64,000 bases of DNA from assembly GCA_035048495.1 (NCBI GenBank), contig CM068540.1, positions 11,268,829-11,332,828 of the forward strand, given 5' to 3'. Under the pieces are notes generated by a model. It saw only the letters and a list, made by a program, of their open reading frames with translations, searched no databases and had not been told where the DNA came from. The position numbers and the translations under genes are program-made. Shown here piece by piece: positions 1-10,419 of the stretch (position 1 is its first letter; each line of letters opens with the position of its first letter). Source of the DNA: Euptelea pleiosperma (taxonomy: Eukaryota; Streptophyta; Magnoliopsida; Ranunculales; Eupteleaceae).

Positions 1-481
1 CGCCAGGACCCAGCAAAATCACCAAGGGAAAGCAAAAGGTTGCTACCGAGGTGATACCAGTGGAGATTCCTGAGACGAAACCAAAGAAGTTGGGAAATAA
101 AGATCAGTATTTCCGTCGGGAGAAGAGAGTATTCACTGCATTAACAAAACGCACAGTCAGATCTTTGATCTGATTAAGAATGAGAAATATCTCCAGTATC
201 CTCGACCAATGAAGCCAGATTTGAAGGGAGACAGAGATAAGACGAAGTTCTGTGCCTTCCACCAAGAAGCCGGGCTCATAACAGATAAGTGCTAGGCGTT
301 GAAACACAAAGTTGAGGATCTATTAAACCAAGGCCAGTTGCAGCAGTTTGTTGCCCGTACGACTGGGGCAGTAGCTGAAGCTGAGATCCCCAAGAAAGAC
401 AACAACCACGTTAGACGGCAAGAGCGTGGTTTGATCATAAATGTTATCCACGGGGGTGGACGACAGCTCTCTCGCGGATAA
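1..481 (+). pseudogene. Ty3/gypsy gag C-terminus fragment
   Basis: From about 152 to 481 one plus frame reads as the end of a plant Ty3/gypsy gag. It has a motif like KYLQYPRPMKPDLKG, then FCAFHQEAGLITDKC (a Cys/His knuckle-like motif typical of Tat/Athila-type gag-pol), then LKHKVEDLLNQGQLQQFV. The frame is broken by a TAG at 293-295 and closes at 479-481 after INVIHGGG. The fragment continues off the left edge and is followed by the protease of the same element. Gag packages element RNA in cytoplasmic particles; this copy cannot do so. The assignment rests on motif recognition. Confidence 0.75.
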
Positions 482-577
482 ACAGAGAGAGAAGACAGGA
501 TCAAAATCAGGAAGGTAGAACACCTGAACGAGATCCTACATCTCTCAACGGGTCCTAGACTGACAGACCCCGTAGAG

Positions 578-1132
578 ATGATGGAGAGCACTGACGCAGC
601 AATTTTCTTCTCCGACAAAGATCTCGTCAGGGTGGATCATCCACATTCAGACGCGTTAGTACTCACATTGCCTATGGGCAATTATGAAGTAAAACGCCTG
701 CTGATAGATCCCGGCAGCTCAGCCGAGATTTTATTCGCAGAAGCTTACAAGAGGATGGGTTTAAACCCATTAGATCTTATCCATAGTAATATTCCACTAG
801 TCGGATTCAATGTTCAGAAGGAATATGCTCTTGGAAAGATAGTTCTGCCAGTCAAGACGGGACCGATCACGTCTATGGTAGAATTCTTTTTTCTGGATAC
901 TCCATCCCCATACAATGGCATATTGGGGAGAGGATGGATACATGAGGTGAAAGGTGGGTCGTCAACCTATCATCAGTTGTTCCGTTTCCCTACTGATCAT
1001 GGGATAATGGAACTGAAAGGAGACCAAGTTGTCTCAAAGAAGTGTTACGCAATTGCACTTCGACCTAAGAATATTCTTGGTCGTGAGGACCCACATGGAG
1101 AGGAAACTTCATCTATGGTTGTTGAGCAATAG
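578..1132 (+). pseudogene. Ty3/gypsy aspartic protease domain (fragment of pol)
   Basis: A 184-residue open stretch holds a retropepsin-like domain. LLIDPGSSAEILF replaces the usual D-T/S-G active site with D-P-G, and YNGILGRGWI lies about 70 residues later, as expected for plant gypsy proteases. FRFPTDHGIMELKGDQ follows. A TAG ends the frame at 1130, but homologous sequence continues downstream. In a working element this enzyme would cleave the gag-pol polyprotein. The Thr-to-Pro change next to the catalytic Asp probably inactivates it. The start used here is just an in-frame Met; the true polyprotein start is off-window. Confidence 0.8.
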
Positions 1133-1199
1133 CAATCAGAGCACATCCCGGCAAGTCTGGAGCAGACCGCGCCTAGCTGGGAAGATGAGAAGAATAAGT

Positions 1200-1803
1200 T
1201 TAAACCTGACAGCATTCCCACGATAGAGGAAACTGAACAAATCAACCTGGGGACTGATGAAGATCCAAAGTATACGTTTATCGGGGCTGGTCTATCCATA
1301 GAAGAGAAGATTTCCTATACTGATTTCCTGAAATCATATATAGATGTCTTCGCGTGGTCATTCAGCGACATGCCAGGTATTCCTCCTGACATCTTTTGTC
1401 ATCATTTGAAGGTAGATAATAAATATTTACCTGTGAAACAACGGCCTCGGAGAATTGCTCCCGAGAAACAGAGGGCTGTCTAGGAAGAAATTGATAAACT
1501 TTTGACGGCCGAGTTCATCCGAGAAGTTAACAATGCTCAATGGTTAGCCAACATTGTGGCTGTACCAAAGAAGAATGGGAAGATAAGAGTGTGTATCGAC
1601 TTCACCCATTTGAATAAAGCTTGTCCTAAGGATCCATATCCTCTACCAAGAATTGATCAGCTTGTCGACGCCACCTCAGGATATGAAATCTTATCTTTCA
1701 TGGATGGGTATTCGGGCTATAACCAGATTCCATTGTATGAGCCAGATCAGGAAATGACGACGGCCTTCACTACCGACAGAGGTGTCTTCTGTTACAAACA
1801 AAC
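1200..1803 (+). pseudogene. Ty3/gypsy reverse transcriptase, N-terminal part, truncated
   Basis: After a linker the frame reads FAWSFSDMPGIPPDIFCHHL, then RIAPEKQRAV, a TAG at 1482-1484, and the RT fingers/palm start: EFIREVNNAQWLANIVAVPK, NGKIRVCIDFTHLNKACPKD, YPLPRIDQLVDATSGYEILS, FMDGYSGYNQI. This is the classic Ty3/gypsy (Tat/Athila-like) RT entry. The catalytic YxDD box, RNase H and integrase are missing because similarity stops abruptly near 1803 and the sequence becomes unrelated. It is the same polyprotein as the two upstream entries and a clear relic. Confidence 0.85.
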
Positions 1804-2010
1804 AATCACACAAGACAAGAGATTTTTACGTGGTTAGCCAAGGAAAAACCACAGGACCACGTTCAGACGGAAAGTATCACTAACTAAAAAGTTAAATGAA
1901 ACAAAGGTTACCTACGCAGCACCATTGCAAATACAGCTTCCAACCTTAGCCAAGGTCTACTGCCGATGCGTCCATGTCCTCTGAATCAATGCTACTAATC
2001 CACGCATGCC
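1804..2010. other. unassigned spacer between gypsy relic and TRIM
   Basis: No ORF, repeat or RNA motif was recognised. The break at 1803 is where the RT frame is lost. Confidence 0.4.
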
Positions 2011-2535
2011 TGTAATGCCCCGGGCCTGCACTAGTCGAATATTGTCCGCTTTGAGGTCATCCCCCTCACGGTTTTGTTCTTGGTACGTGCCCTATGGCAC
2101 GCCCAAAAGGCCTTCAACTAGTTTAGGTCCGGCTTGCCCTTATAGCCCAGGCTCCGGACGCTTCCTTATCCGATGTGGGACTAAACTCATGTACCCACCT
2201 GCCATTCCACCCAGTAACCCTGGCGTGGCGCACCGGCTAGGCCATGACAATTCACCCCACCCGACAGGATGAGCCGTCCTCGGCTCTGATACCAATTGTA
2301 ACGCCCCGAGCCCGCACTAGTCGAATATTGTCCGCTTTGAGGTCATCCCCCTCATGGTTTTGTTCTTGGTACGTGCCCTATGGCACGCCCAAAAGGCCTT
2401 CAACTAGTTTAGGTCCGGCTTGCCCTTATAGCCCAGGCTCCGGATGCTTCCTTATCCGATGTGGGACTAAACTCATGTACCCACCTGCCATTCCACCCAG
2501 TAACCCTGGTGTGGCGCACCGGCTAGGCCATGACA
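2011..2535 (-). mobile_element. TRIM: miniature LTR retrotransposon, two 239-bp LTRs
   Basis: Two near-identical 239-bp direct repeats, 2011-2249 and 2297-2535, start TGTAA and end ATGACA on the plus strand, so each is TG...CA on the element strand. They flank only 47 bp. That interior holds the complement of the tRNA-iMet primer-binding site TGGTATCAGAGCC (2282-2294) next to the right LTR, and a purine-rich tract on the minus strand (GGGTGGGGTGAA) next to the left LTR. The order LTR-PBS-PPT-LTR fixes the orientation as minus. The LTRs differ at only a few bases. No coding capacity exists, so mobilisation would need enzymes in trans. No clean 5-bp TSD is seen (ATGCC against GCGCC). Confidence 0.9.
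2282..2294 (-). other. primer-binding site for initiator tRNA-Met (TRIM)
   Basis: GGCTCTGATACCA on plus is the complement of the standard plant tRNA-iMet PBS. It lies 2 nt from the 2297 LTR edge. Confidence 0.9.
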
Positions 2536-2989
2536 GCGCCCTTCCAGCGAAGAAGCCTTGTCAGCTTGTTCAGTTTGGTACACCCCAAACCTACCGTCGA
2601 CTGGTTGCTCTGATCTTAATTCTCAACACTCCCTCCTTTACCGAAGGTGAAGGATTCAATACACCCTAAACCCTAGGTTGCTCAAAGGTGTTGAGTCACA
2701 CTAGTACACTCAGGCTACTAGGTCGAATATCTATGTGGGAGACCTAAGCTGAGTAAAGGATCAAGCACTTGGCTTTGATCAATAAGAGGAACAAGCTCAC
2801 AAGATATGAATGAGAAATGAGCTTCTTGCTCCTCGAATGGACACTCTAATAAATAAACATTTTCTTCTCTCTTTTGAAGTATTGTGTCACTTTGTGTGTG
2901 TCTAGAGAAGGTATAGAAGGGTTGTATTTATAGAATTCGTGACCCTTAGTCATGTAGAGTGTGGGAGAGTGGAACCTAGAATTTGGATA
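2536..2989. other. unassigned LTR-like sequence
   Basis: No reading frame was recognised. A TATA-like run lies near 2925-2935 (TATTTATAG, or CTATAAATA on minus), followed on minus by pyrimidine-rich sequence. This suggests the promoter part of a decayed LTR that also includes the tandem repeats to its right. The edges are unclear. Confidence 0.35.
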
Positions 2990-3400
2990 TGAGAAAGACT
3001 CGAATTGTGCTAAGTCCAATCAATTGTACTCTAGGTCCAATCAATTGGCCTCAAATAGGTTTCTTTCCCGAAGGCTCCAATCGATTTTATAGAGATCTCC
3101 AATCGATTGGCCTCAAATACGTTTCTGTCCCAAAGGCTCCAATTGATTTTAGAGAGGTCTCTAATCGATTGGGCTTTGATCATGTTCTTTCTCGTAGACT
3201 CCAATCGATTTTACAGATGTGTCCAATCGATTGGGCTTTGATCATGTTCTGCCTCATAGCCTCCAATCAATTTTACAGAGGTCTCCAATCGATTGGGCTT
3301 TTATCATGTTCTGCCTCGTAGCTTCCAATCGATTTTACAGAGTCCTCCAATGGATTGGGCTATGTCCAATCGATTGGACAAGTTCCAATCGTTCGGACTC
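2990..3400. repeat. about six tandem 62-bp repeats with CCAATCGATTGG palindromes
   Basis: Units begin near 3016, 3077, 3138, 3200, 3262 and 3324, with a shortened unit at the end. Each has a half-site TCCAATCGATT and about 22 bp later the full 12-bp palindrome CCAATCGATTGG, then GGCTTTGATCATGTTC or a variant. The units have diverged by several bases each. Arrays like this occur in the U3 of some plant copia LTRs; that assignment is inference. Confidence 0.85.
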
Positions 3401-3409
3401 TCTTAAAAG

Positions 3410-3740
3410 TCAATATCTTTGACTAAGACTAGGGTCTATCCAATGACTAGGTTTGACCATTATATTTTATTCATTTTAAACCTATTCCTATGGCCACTAA
3501 GTCACTTACCTTCCTAAGCGAGCGTACATGATCTATAACCGACAAATGGGCAGTTACTCAAATGACTCCTGTCGTCAATCGTCTGATTCTTGCTGTCTCT
3601 GTATTCTAGTCTTCACGTAGTTGGCGAAGTATGCACACTACAACATCTTCACACTATACTGGTGCTCATAGGAATGATTACAAGAATGCTTTTAATTCAA
3701 ACAGAATCTTTGCCAAATTGAATATGAAAATATTCTTTAC
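3410..3740 (+). repeat. dispersed segment shared (inverted) with 29640-29990
   Basis: About 330 bp align in reverse orientation to 29640-29990. Shared blocks include the stretch around CACTAAGTCACTTACCTTC, the block ending GTGCTCATAGGA, and a gag-like piece around TCTTTGCCAAATTGAATATG. The last part corresponds to the truncated 5' end of the copia gag at 29.7 kb. The two copies therefore share the same LTR-like/gag junction. Confidence 0.7.
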
Positions 3741-4077
3741 AGGTCCATTTAGGGATGGTCCAAACATCAATACGGTCAGTGATCATTAAGAGTGTGCGAC
3801 GTGTAAGGTGCATCATGTGCATCACACGTGGCATTCCCCTAGTTAGTATATAAGGCTTCTCAGTAGTCAAAATCCCAAACACTGTTAAAGAATAGACCAG
3901 GCCACCTGTTTTCCTACTAAGAGTCCAACTTAGTAAAAGAAGTCCTCAAGGCAGGCTTGACCATTGTTTTTGTTCGGCTTAGGGGGAATGAAGGTATGTG
4001 AGTAATATCACATTCCAAGTGGTTGAAACATTCACCTAGAAGTTATACAAATGTTGCCTAGCTTCCTCAATGAAGGT
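3741..4077. other. no recognised feature
   Basis: Unique-looking AT-rich sequence left of the MITE. Only short, unsupported ORFs are present. Confidence 0.4.
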
Positions 4078-4086
4078 TTCCACAGT

Positions 4087-4295
4087 GGACAAATCTAGTC
4101 TGCAACCATTTGTAGACTTAAAAGTATGCAAACATCGCATCCACCATTGAATGCTCATTGAAAAACGTGTTCTAAATTTATAAAATATTATTTTTTAAAA
4201 CATTGAATTAACACATTTTTCAAGGGACATCCAACTGTACTGACAGTGTTTGCATACTTATTAAGTCTGCAAATGGTTGCAGACTAGATTTGTCC
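4087..4295. mobile_element. MITE, Mutator-like, 209 bp, 9-bp TSD
   Basis: Terminal inverted repeats of about 48 bp begin GGACAAATCTAGTCTGCAAC and end with the complement, with only a few mismatches. A second inverted pair (TGAAAAACGTGTT / AACACATTTTTCA) lies inside, so most of the element folds back on itself. The 9-bp duplication TTCCACAGT flanks it exactly (4078-4086 and 4296-4304). A 9-bp TSD with long TIRs is the hallmark of Mutator-like elements. It has no coding capacity, so it would depend on a MULE transposase in trans. Confidence 0.92.
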
Positions 4296-4659
4296 TTCCA
4301 CAGTTGAGTGACCAAACCATAGTTACATTCAAAAGAAACTCTCATTAGCAGAAATGGGATAAATCAATGATTTTAGGAATTTAATTCAAAACATAAGAAT
4401 GATTACACTCTCCTAAAGATGGACTCACAAGTGAAAAGGGAAAATCACTTAGTTGAATCCTACTATGGATAATACTTTGCCATCTCTATGAATCATACCA
4501 GTCCCAAAAAATAGGGCCATCTCAATACAAATTGAGGGCTAAGGCAAAAATCCTAATTGAAGTTTATTTTATTTAAAATATTAATATAAATTAAAATTAA
4601 TTAAAAATTTAGTCATTTTCTCTTAAATCTCAATAATACCAAAAAAATCAAAGCCTAAA

Positions 4660-5410
4660 AAATCCCATGTTTCTAGCCCCTTTTTCTTTAAAGTTTCAAT
4701 AAAACTAAAAAAAAACACGTCAGCCAAAGGCCCCCTAGCAGAGTGCACATGCGATGCACGTTATGTTTAAGTTTAAAATATGTCTGTAAAAATGGTAAAT
4801 TTAGTGAAATGGTAAATGTATAACTTCATTTTTTAGTAAGGGTAAGTAGACAACTTAAAACAACGTTATTACTTTCTTGTACGTCATTATTAAGAATAAA
4901 AAAATTAATTCATAAGAGTATTATAAGAATTCTAAATTATTAGTATTTGATATCATTGAAAAGATCTCGGTGAAAACTTTCTAATGGATCCATTTTCATT
5001 GTGAATGGACTAAAGAATTGAAAGTTATTAGTTTGTAAACATTTTTAATGAAAAATTGCTTTACTAAAAAATTGTAGTTCAATTATTAAGGATAGAAAAG
5101 AATATGGAGCACTCCACATTTGTATTTACTAAACAAACCTTGCAAAATTAAATGATAAATACCCATATGTTGCCAACTAAATTACATTAATGTTTTTAGG
5201 GACTTCTAAATAACTTTGGAGAGGGTGAAAGTGGAGGGATAAAAATAAAAATAAAAATTGTTGCAACTCAAGGCATACTTTATGAATTGAGAGAAAGAAT
5301 GGTTAGAAATTATAAACATGGGATTTAGGGATTTAGGGGCCTTTGCATGGTGTTTTTTTTTTGTATTATTTAAGATTTGAGAAGAAAAAAGGGGCTAAAA
5401 GTAAAAAAAA
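4660..5410. repeat. degenerate inverted repeat, possible old MITE-like element
   Basis: The stretch 4660-4735 (AATCCCATG...TAGCCCCTTTTTC...CAAAGGCCCCCTAG) resembles the reverse complement of about 5315-5410 (AACATGGGATT...GGGGCCTTTGCATGG...AAGGGGCTAAAAG). Arms are about 80 bp with gaps, separated by about 580 bp of AT-rich DNA. No target duplication was identified. Confidence 0.45.
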
Positions 5411-7269
5411 TTGGGATTTGGGGGGGGGGTGTTTAGTTGACGTAGGGGCATTAGGTGGTTAATAGTTGAGCGACGCTGCCTAGAAATCAAATCAGTTAGC
5501 AAGCACATGAAGGTTGTTGACATGCATAATGGCCTCTAGAGGCTTTTGTGTGCGGTGACTTATTGCGTTTCCTTTAGTCGGCTATTACCTTATCGTCCTG
5601 ATTGATTTTGTCATGCCCAAGATTTTGACTACATAAATCCCGAGGTGTGTGCCGCGTGTCTTGAATCCAACTTTTGAATTTAAGATGCGCAAGGCAATAC
5701 TTGCTTGCACAATTAATCAGAGTCTCAAAAATCAGAGTAAATTTTTCATTTTTAAAACAGAAGCACGAACCTAGCTACTAGACTTACGATTGTGCCCGGA
5801 CTATCAAATTTGAACTAAATAATTTATAAGACAAGTTATAAACTAAAATCATCCTAGAGTATTATCAGGATATTATATTATAGAGAGACATTTGAGATTC
5901 AATGGTATAATATATGTATAAACAAGGAAACCAAACATTCTAATGATAACAACCTACGCAACTATACCACTACAACTGCAATCTGCTCTACTGCATTTAG
6001 ATTCTCTCCACCCTCTTTCAATTCTTCTATTTTTTGATTCTTCTCTGCAAGAGAATTGTGAGTGTGTGAGCTTTTATGAAAAAACTTGTAAGTGAATCCA
6101 ACATCTAACATGTTAGGGGATAAAATATTTGATAAATACAAAATATGCCAATTTCATGAAAACACGAGTAGAAGCATTAAAATGTGTCCAACAAGTTTGA
6201 AAATCACCGATACGATAGAATCTACGATAGCAAAAATGGAACTATGTATAGTAACAGTTAAACCAAATCCATAAAGCTAAGTCATGTACCAAGTAATATA
6301 GAATGAATATGAGATGCATGCATGAGATGGAAATTTTCAAATATTATATTGGCCCAAGTCGTAATCTCTTACCCCATAATAAGTGTTAATCATGAGTCTA
6401 TTATACATGCAATATAATATCCGATTTTCATTCTCAGTTACCATCTTTTCACTTAATTAAGGGACCCTATCCCAAAAGTTTTTTTGTATGCAATTATAAG
6501 ATATGACTAGTTTTCTCACCGCCCCAATCTCTCTTTCCAAGTAACTATCATCCAGAGCCAATCCATCTCCAAGTAACCACTATAATACATAGCTCCCAAG
6601 TTAACCGGTAGGAGTTTGTCCCGGGACAGATTTTTGCTGCTGGTCATACGTCGACGACTATAGATAAACTAAGGATCCAAAGCTCATCTAGTAAATGTCA
6701 TGAACCACACCCGCGTCTAAATCGCCCATCGAGCAAACATGTATCTCTAGGGTCAGCGTGATCTCACAATTTAAAGCATGATTATCTTATTAAATGCAAT
6801 GACGTTTAAATTACAAAATCCACTCCTCAAATCGGTAATCATCAGAACATCGTTAAATGTGCAAGTAATTGTAGATATATAATTGATATGCAATTCAAAT
6901 ATGCAAGTTAAAGCATTTGATTTTAATTTTCAAGTAAAACAAAAGCTTAACATTTTCTTTAATATCAAACATAGTTTGATAATTCAATTTTGGTTATGGG
7001 AAGGCCTAATATAAGGCACGAAGAAGAAGGGGGGCCACTTACTTTAAACGTTTTAATTCATCTTCGTTTGTTGACTGAAAAATCTCGATCCTCTTAGCTC
7101 TGATGCTTTCGATCTCTAGCTCCAGATTCTCTCTTTCGCTACTCCATCTTCGAGGTTGGAAATCGATGCCATGAAAGAGTTTAAAGAGATAGTTTGAAAT
7201 AGAGAATTAAAGAGAATTCTAAGTAATAGAAACATAACCAATAAATCAAATTCATTTAAACGAATGACT
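5411..7269. other. AT-rich region without recognised gene
   Basis: No convincing coding frame on either strand; a 60-residue ORF at 6092-6274 has no recognisable motif. A G9-10 run lies near 5420. The sequence could be decayed transposon DNA flanking the hAT fossil to the right. Confidence 0.4.
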
Positions 7270-8692
7270 TGCTATGGACAATAGTCTACGAATACCCTAA
7301 CTCCATCGTAGGCTTCTTGTCCCCATCAACCAACCCGAGGACTTTCACCATAAATAAAGGATCTTCACTAGAATATGTACTGTCCTAGAATGCATTTTTA
7401 TTAATCAACGCCTCTATTTGTTTCGTTACAAGAGTGTCATTTTCCTCGTAGGCACGCCATTCTGGACTTTGAAACATGTCCTTTAATCCATTCTTCATTT
7501 GTAGGAGGTTCTTTAGGGCGATGTAATTGGTAGCAAATATCTACCCTGGACGAAAAATTTCCCCCACACTTCTCTCATCATCATCGCTAGGACTTTCGAG
7601 TAATTATAGATATAATTTGTTATCTTTTTAGCCTACTCAACTACTTTCTTCACTGCCAACAATTGGCTGATGTCCTTTAATATTAAATGATGCAGTCACA
7701 CACAAGAAGTCTAGAACAACTTGTACCCTTATTTTTTCATTAACTCCCTCATTGCCTTCACATACGGAATACCATTGGTTGTGACAGTTTCTACTAGCCG
7801 ATATTATCCACTACTTCCCATATTAACTTGTAAATGTGCTTAGCATATTTCTTAATACTGCATCAACAGATTTGTGAAATTGGTCTTTTCATTATAGTAC
7901 ATCATAAAATTGATAATGGATAATCTAATGGGCCCCATCCATCCATCACACATAATCATCAATTATGTGTAGGCTATTTCTTTAAAATGCCAATGTATCC
8001 ATTGAGCTCTTCTACTTCATTGGCTATGTACGTCGTCGTCAACTCATGTACAATAGGGCTATTCATACCTAGTCCACATCTGCAGCCTTGTCAAGCATTC
8101 CTTGATAGAACGTCCACATGTGGTGGGATGACATTGTAGTGGATAAACTTGGACACTACCCTTTCCAATTTCTTTCTCAAGCCACCAATGCCCCATGGAT
8201 CCTTCAATGACTTTTTCTTAGCATCTTCCCACATAATTGCATTTGGATCAATAGAAAACTCATCTTGTGGAGGGATGAGTGTTGTTTCCCTCATACTGTG
8301 AGCACGACCAATTCTAGGTCGTGACTGGGCAGTTGTACTTGTATATAACGTGCCACCGCTTGAAGAACTACCACCTACATCTCACACTAAAGGTCTGAAG
8401 TCTAGTCTAGTGGTCTCAAACCTTCGCTTCTACTTTGCATCTCACTCTTGCCTAACTTCAATATGTCATCGTTGTCTAAAATATTGATAACATGCTCCTT
8501 AGTGTGTGGGTACTCCAAAACTACTTTATGAAACTCTTCTCTTGCTTTCTCCCTCTTGTATCTACTGCCAGTTAATCTTTTTAGTGCATTCTGCATATGT
8601 ATTCTAACTTCCTTAGGACACAACCTACAGATCTTCACATTAGGGAAGCCACCAGCAAAGTGTTGTTTCATTTGAGACACCCACACTCTCAA
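7270..8692 (-). pseudogene. hAT-family transposase fossil (BED / DUF659 type)
   Basis: Minus-strand frames, broken by stops and frameshifts, read in order as a plant hAT transposase. First comes the zinc-finger end (8402-8692) with RLRVWVSQMKQHFAGGFPNV and KICRLCPKEVR. Next is GKMLRKSH-like linker sequence (8091-8294), then near 7640-7720 the pieces HHLILKDISQLLAVKKVVE and AKKITNYIYNYSKVLAMM. Finally comes the part near 7330-7500 with KNLLQMKNGLKDMFQSPEWR and SSEDPLFMVKVLGLVDGDK. Transposases of this type bind subterminal motifs and excise the element. The dimerisation domain (which should lie below 7270) was not seen, nor were the terminal inverted repeats. Confidence 0.85.
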
Positions 8693-9035
8693 TCTCTTTT
8701 TGAGAATAATTACATCTCATCTTTTATTTATCCCTAGAGATTGGGACCCCATGCTGCTATCCAATGTCTGTAGCCCTACGTGGCATCTCAACATGCTGCA
8801 GAAAACTACTGCAATAGTAGAATCAAGAAAGGAAAGTAAAACACATGTAAGTTGCAACTAGGATAATGCTATAAACTATTAACTACTATATTTATGTATG
8901 TTTATAAAATTTTCATAATTTTTTTTTAAATTTTAATAAGTAAAATAATTTAATATAAAATAAATGAAAAGAAAGAATGCATCAAATATGCATTCTTTAA
9001 AGTAAAATACTTTGATTCTATTGCATTTGTAATCC
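8693..9035. other. AT-rich, no recognised feature
   Basis: Upstream flank of the hAT fossil. Nothing supports a gene or terminal repeat. Confidence 0.4.
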
Positions 9036-9245
9036 TGTCGGGTGTACCTTGGCAACACATGATTCTGGGAGCGGGCAGTGTTTGTTTTTGTGTTATTTCT
9101 GGGGTAATTAGGGTATGGGTAGTCTCTGCTAGTCCATGAGAGTGGTAATGACATCCATTTCATACAGAAGAACTTGACTGAACTGTCCTCACTAACACCA
9201 TCTTTCTAGAAAACCACAAAAGTAACAGGAGGTTGATTGATTGAC
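9036..9245 (-). repeat. Ty3/gypsy LTR fragment (same family as 56850-57090)
   Basis: It starts TGTCGGGTG and shares with 56850-57090 the blocks AGTCCATGAGAGTGG, ATTTCATACAG, AGAACTTGACTGA and GTAACAGG-GGTTGATTG. Here the sequence runs on uninterrupted after GGTTGATTG, whereas the right copy is broken there by the CACTA terminus. No PBS lies to its left, so it is a solo LTR or fragment. The right edge is uncertain and the LTR may extend towards 9658. Confidence 0.75.
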
Positions 9246-9658
9246 ATCGCTTCCAGTTCATCATTCCCCAAGAAGGTAATATCTTAATCTAGTCATGCAG
9301 AATGGGTCCCTCAGCCTGTCACACTGAGGGATTGGGGAATGTCCAAAGTGTATCGAATGGTTTCAAACATTGTTAAGTGGAGTCGTCTTCTGCTCGAGCG
9401 ATCTCAAAGGGGAGTGATTCAATTAGTCCTTAATTAGTCCTTGGTTATTTTTTGGTGTCCTGTTTTAAACAATGGAGAGAAGATCCCCAGGTCTCAATAA
9501 CATTAATAGGTTCATTAAAAAGGAGAAGATCTCCTGGTCTCAATAACATTAATAGGTTCTTAAAACGACGCGACAAACGTCTATGTGGCAGGACAACTGC
9601 GTAACATTTTAGGTACCGGGTCCTTAATCGTTTTCCTACCCTGAATGGAATCCCCTAG
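9246..9658. repeat. unassigned spacer with a tandem 46-bp duplication
   Basis: Two adjacent copies of a unit of about 46 bp (9476-9560) share GGTCTCAATAACATTAATAG. The rest may be the remainder of the gypsy LTR, but nothing confirms it. Confidence 0.5.
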
Positions 9659-10419
9659 TGAAAGTAGGGTTTTTCCATGTCGTCAGATCGAAAACCCTAA
9701 TCTCAACACATTTGTAATTATCCAAGTTTATTCTTGCAAAATATAGACTTATGCATAGGGATTCGTGTCGGATGTTGGTCCGCACTCGGGATTAGTCGGA
9801 TTAGCGTAATAATGAACATAAAATGACGGATTCTAGTGAGAAATTTGCAGAAATAATTGATGGAGGGGTGAGAAAGATGGATCGATTAAAACATGATTGA
9901 TTGTAGGGAGAGAAATTGTCATTCCTACCATAACAAAAATGCAGGAACATTCTTTACTAAAAACACAACTATTCATTCAAATCAAACTAGTTTTGTTTAA
10001 TTTACAATGCTTAGAAAGAAAATAAAAAGAAAGCATAAACAAACAGAACCTAAAGACACTAAAGAAAAGTTTAGAGAGAGAAAAAGATCTAGAGAGACCT
10101 AGAGAGAGAGAGAGTTAGAGAGAGAAAGAGAAAGAGAGAGAAAAGGAGAAAGAAATATAGAGAGAGATTTAGAGTTTACGAACACATACGTGGAAGATGT
10201 ATGGGATGTGGGTCATGGTGGTTCTCATGGCCTACCCATGAATGAACACGGGAAGAAAGCAAGTGACCACGTGGTGCTAGCAGGTTGTGGTGATGGAGAG
10301 CATGCATGCCGGAGAGGTGGCAGGTGCCTGTGAGGAAATCTGTGGTGGAGCATGTGTTGCAGTCCAGTGATGCGAGGTGCTTGCAGGTGATAGTGCACAG
10401 ACTGGTGCGCATTAGCATG
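9659..10419 (-). repeat. family A LTR fragment, cut by copia LTR
   Basis: It begins TGAAAGTAGGGTTTTTCC like the other family A LTRs, then AAAACCCTAATCTCAACACA, a diverged ATTCGTGTCGGATGTTGG block, CCGCACTCGGGATTAG, and the AGAGAGAG-rich zone. It stops where the copia LTR starts at 10420; the rest of the LTR is not found beyond the copia. It is the most diverged family A copy and resembles the extra 119 bp at 46478-46596. Confidence 0.85.

Noticed and set aside
2011..2535. Cassandra-type TRIM with 5S rRNA promoter
   Set aside because: I could not find the conserved 5S internal promoter sequence in either LTR.
2006..2669. Two Pro/Ser-rich ORFs of 88 and 141 residues
   Set aside because: They are the same TRIM LTR read twice in the antisense direction; repeats, not proteins.
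2990..3400. CRISPR-like array
   Set aside because: Units are contiguous and diverged with no unique spacers; plant LTR context.
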